From assembly GCA_964401045.1 (NCBI GenBank), contig CAYNXB010000099.1:1-8161 (forward strand): a stretch of DNA of 8,161 nucleotides, read 5' to 3'. Made by a program: the position numbers and the translations under genes. Shown here piece by piece: positions 6,749-8,161 of the stretch. This DNA comes from CAYNXB01 sp964401045. GTDB taxonomy: Bacteria > Pseudomonadota > Alphaproteobacteria > Sphingomonadales > Sphingomonadaceae. How positions within the stretch are numbered: the first letter of the stretch is position 1; each line of letters opens with the position of its first letter. The notes below the pieces were generated by a model that did not search any database, was not told the DNA's origin, and saw only the letters and a program-made list of their open reading frames with translations.

Positions 6749-7260
6749 GATTCGCCGGCGTCCTGCCCGCGCAGCTTGAGCGCGAGCTGGGTAACGATGC
6801 GGTCGGCGACATCGGTGGCGAGGTTTTCGAGCGCGGTCTGTTCGGCGGAAATGGTCGCGTATTCGGAGCTGACCACGTCGATGCCCGCGTCCGATCCGGC
6901 GGTCGCATCGAGCAGGATCTGACCGCTGGCGGTGTCGGTAAGCTGGTAGCGCGCGCGCAGCGTGCGGCGTTCGCGGCCGATCGTGTCGTCGGTGAGGAGG
7001 CCGAGCCCTTCGAGATCGTCGTCGAGGATCACGTCGAGCCGGTAGCGTGCGCCGCTGTCGTCCCCGGCGGTGCCGAGGCGGGCGTTGAGCGCGTTGCGCA
7101 CCAGCCATCCCGCGCGGCCCGGGATCGGCGCCACCGAGACGGCGGCGAGACCTTGCGCGACCTGCCCGCTGCCCCCGCCGGCGTACATCGGCGAAAGGCC
7201 GCAGGCCCCGAGCGATATTGGCAGCGCAAGGGCCGCCAGCAGGGCGAGCCCCGCTTTCAT
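6745..7260 (-). CDS. lptE: LPS-assembly lipoprotein LptE
   Basis: A complete 171-residue outer-membrane lipoprotein that acts as the plug and partner of LptD, inserting lipopolysaccharide into the outer leaflet. The N-terminus is a lipoprotein signal peptide: MKAG, a hydrophobic stretch (LALLAALALPIS) and the lipobox LGAC with Cys20 as the lipidated residue, followed by GLSPMYAGG, a sequence typical of alphaproteobacterial LptE. The body has the expected alpha/beta sandwich pattern, including RRTLRARYQLTD and a C-terminal helix (ALENLATDVADRIVTQLALKL). The start ATG overlaps the leuS stop as ATGA, and the stop overlaps the holA start as GTGA, so translation is probably coupled at both ends. 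No clear Shine-Dalgarno precedes the ATG. Sequence conservation is low in this family; the lipobox and the leuS-lptE-holA context make the call firm. Confidence 0.92.
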   Translation of the reverse strand: MKAGLALLAALALPISLGACGLSPMYAGGGSGQVAQGLAAVSVAPIPGRAGWLVRNALNARLGTAGDDSGARYRLDVILDDDLEGLGLLTDDTIGRERRTLRARYQLTDTASGQILLDATAGSDAGIDVVSSEYATISAEQTALENLATDVADRIVTQLALKLRGQDAGES

Positions 7261-8161
7261 GCCACGATGTTGACCAGCCGGTCGGGCACCACGATCACCT
7301 TGCGTATCTCCGCCCCGTCGAGCGAACGCTGGACCTTCTCGCTGGCGAGCGCAAGCGCCTCAAGCTCGTCCTTCGGCATGCCCTTGGGCACCGTCAGCGT
7401 GTCGCGCAGCTTGCCCTTGACCTGCACTGCAACCGTGACCTCATCCTCGACCAGCAGCGCCGGATCGACCGCGGGCCACGCAGCCTGCGCGATAAGCCCG
7501 TCGAACCCCGCATTCGCCCAGCCTTCCTCGGCGATGTGCGGCATCATCGGCGATGCCAGCAGCATCAGGGTGGCGATCGCCTGGCTGCGGTCGGCGGAGG
7601 GGGCCGCCTTCTCGACCGCGCTCGTCAGCTCGTAGATCCGCGCCACCGCCTTGTTGAACGACAGCGCCTCGATATCCTCCGCCACGGCGGCCACCGTCTG
7701 GTGCACCTTGCGGCGCAGCTTCTGGTCCTCGCCCGCGGCGCTCCTGTCGTGGTCGCCGAACAGCCGCCACAGGCGCTGCACGAACCGGCCGCAACCTTCG
7801 ATCCCGGATTCGGACCACGGCAGGTCGCGCTCGGGCGGGCTGTCGGAGAGCATGAACCAGCGCACCGCGTCGGCGCCGAAGCGGTCGATGATCGCGTCGG
7901 GATCGACGACGTTCTTCTTCGACTTCGACATCTTCTCGACCCGGCCGATCGTGACCGGGTGGCCGCTCTCGATGTGCACGTAGTCGTCGCCGTCCTTCTT
8001 GACCTCGTCGGGCGAGAGCCAGGAGCCGTCGCCCGCGCGATAGGTCTCGTGCGTCACCATGCCTTGGGTGAACAGGCTGGCGAAGGGCTCCGCCATATCG
8101 ATCAGCCCGAGGTGCTGCAGCGCCCGGGTCCAGAAGCGGGCGTAGAGCAGGTGCAGGATCG
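7257..8161 (-). CDS. leuS: Leucyl-tRNA synthetase, C-terminal fragment
   Basis: The last 300 codons of a class I aminoacyl-tRNA synthetase that charges tRNA-Leu; the gene continues off the right edge. The fragment opens with ILHLLYARFWTRALQHLG, near the end of the catalytic core. It then carries the signature KMSKS (bases 7934-7920, minus strand) in the context VEKMSKSKKNVVDPDAII, which is the ATP-binding loop. The segment FGADAVRWFMLSDSPPERDL marks the passage to the alpha-helical anticodon-binding domain. The C-terminal domain ends with VAVQVKGKLRDTLTVPKG and IRKVIVVPDRLVNIVA, the usual LeuS tail that contacts tRNA. The ATG at 8096 is an internal methionine. HIGH motif and editing domain lie outside the window. 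It is the upstream visible member of the leuS-lptE-holA group, joined to lptE by a 4-bp overlap. Confidence 0.97.
   Translation of the reverse strand, partial: ILHLLYARFWTRALQHLGLIDMAEPFASLFTQGMVTHETYRAGDGSWLSPDEVKKDGDDYVHIESGHPVTIGRVEKMSKSKKNVVDPDAIIDRFGADAVRWFMLSDSPPERDLPWSESGIEGCGRFVQRLWRLFGDHDRSAAGEDQKLRRKVHQTVAAVAEDIEALSFNKAVARIYELTSAVEKAAPSADRSQAIATLMLLASPMMPHIAEEGWANAGFDGLIAQAAWPAVDPALLVEDEVTVAVQVKGKLRDTLTVPKGMPKDELEALALASEKVQRSLDGAEIRKVIVVPDRLVNIVA

Noticed and set aside
6749..7108. Upstream extension of the holA frame by 120 codons
   Set aside because: The extension is Arg-rich, lies in another frame inside lptE, and ends where the conserved HolA N-terminus begins at the GTG overlapping the lptE stop.
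6652..7635. 327-codon plus-strand open frame opposite holA, lptE and leuS
   Set aside because: It crosses two gene junctions on the other strand and has no recognisable domain. It is antisense to a well-supported operon.
1..8161. Possible mobile element, CRISPR array, phage or toxin-antitoxin module, tRNA or riboswitch
   Set aside because: Reading all gaps and both strands gave no transposase or integrase motif, no spaced repeats, no cloverleaf and no long structured leader. The largest gap is 80 bp, and composition looks even throughout. I see no undescribed system here.

Overview
The window is a compact, GC-rich (by eye well over 60%) bacterial chromosomal segment. It carries eight protein-coding genes plus a ninth cut off at the left edge and almost no non-coding DNA. 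The gene content points to an alphaproteobacterium, most likely of the Sphingomonadales (for example Erythrobacteraceae or a relative). Reasons are the leuS-lptE-holA order, a short NrnC-type exonuclease in place of a full-length RNase D, and the style of the HolA and GltB sequences. The order-level assignment is inference from remembered sequences, not a search result.

Left part, plus strand (1-3017): the 3' end of gltB, gltD and a PfkB-type sugar kinase. gltB and gltD are 5 bp apart and encode the large and small subunits of NADPH glutamate synthase, the GOGAT arm of ammonium assimilation. A 28-bp gap with a strong ribosome binding site separates gltD from pfkB, whose motifs most resemble the minor 6-phosphofructokinase (Pfk-2). 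A small GC-rich hairpin follows in the 33-bp convergent gap before ung.

Middle part (3051-5621): ung (uracil-DNA glycosylase) on the minus strand diverges from a plus-strand group nrnC-lptC-lptA. nrnC encodes an RNase D-like nanoRNase. lptC and lptA encode the inner-membrane anchor and periplasmic bridge of the lipopolysaccharide transport machine, and they overlap by one base.

Right part, minus strand (5702-8161): leuS (3' end only), lptE and holA, joined by 4-bp start/stop overlaps (ATGA, GTGA). They encode leucyl-tRNA synthetase, the outer-membrane LPS-assembly lipoprotein and the delta subunit of the DNA polymerase III clamp loader. Two LPS-transport gene groups therefore converge across an 80-bp gap, with lptB not next to lptA.

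All of these are household genes. I found no mobile element, CRISPR array, tRNA, rRNA or undescribed system. The findings are modest points about gene order, start sites, and family or substrate assignment.
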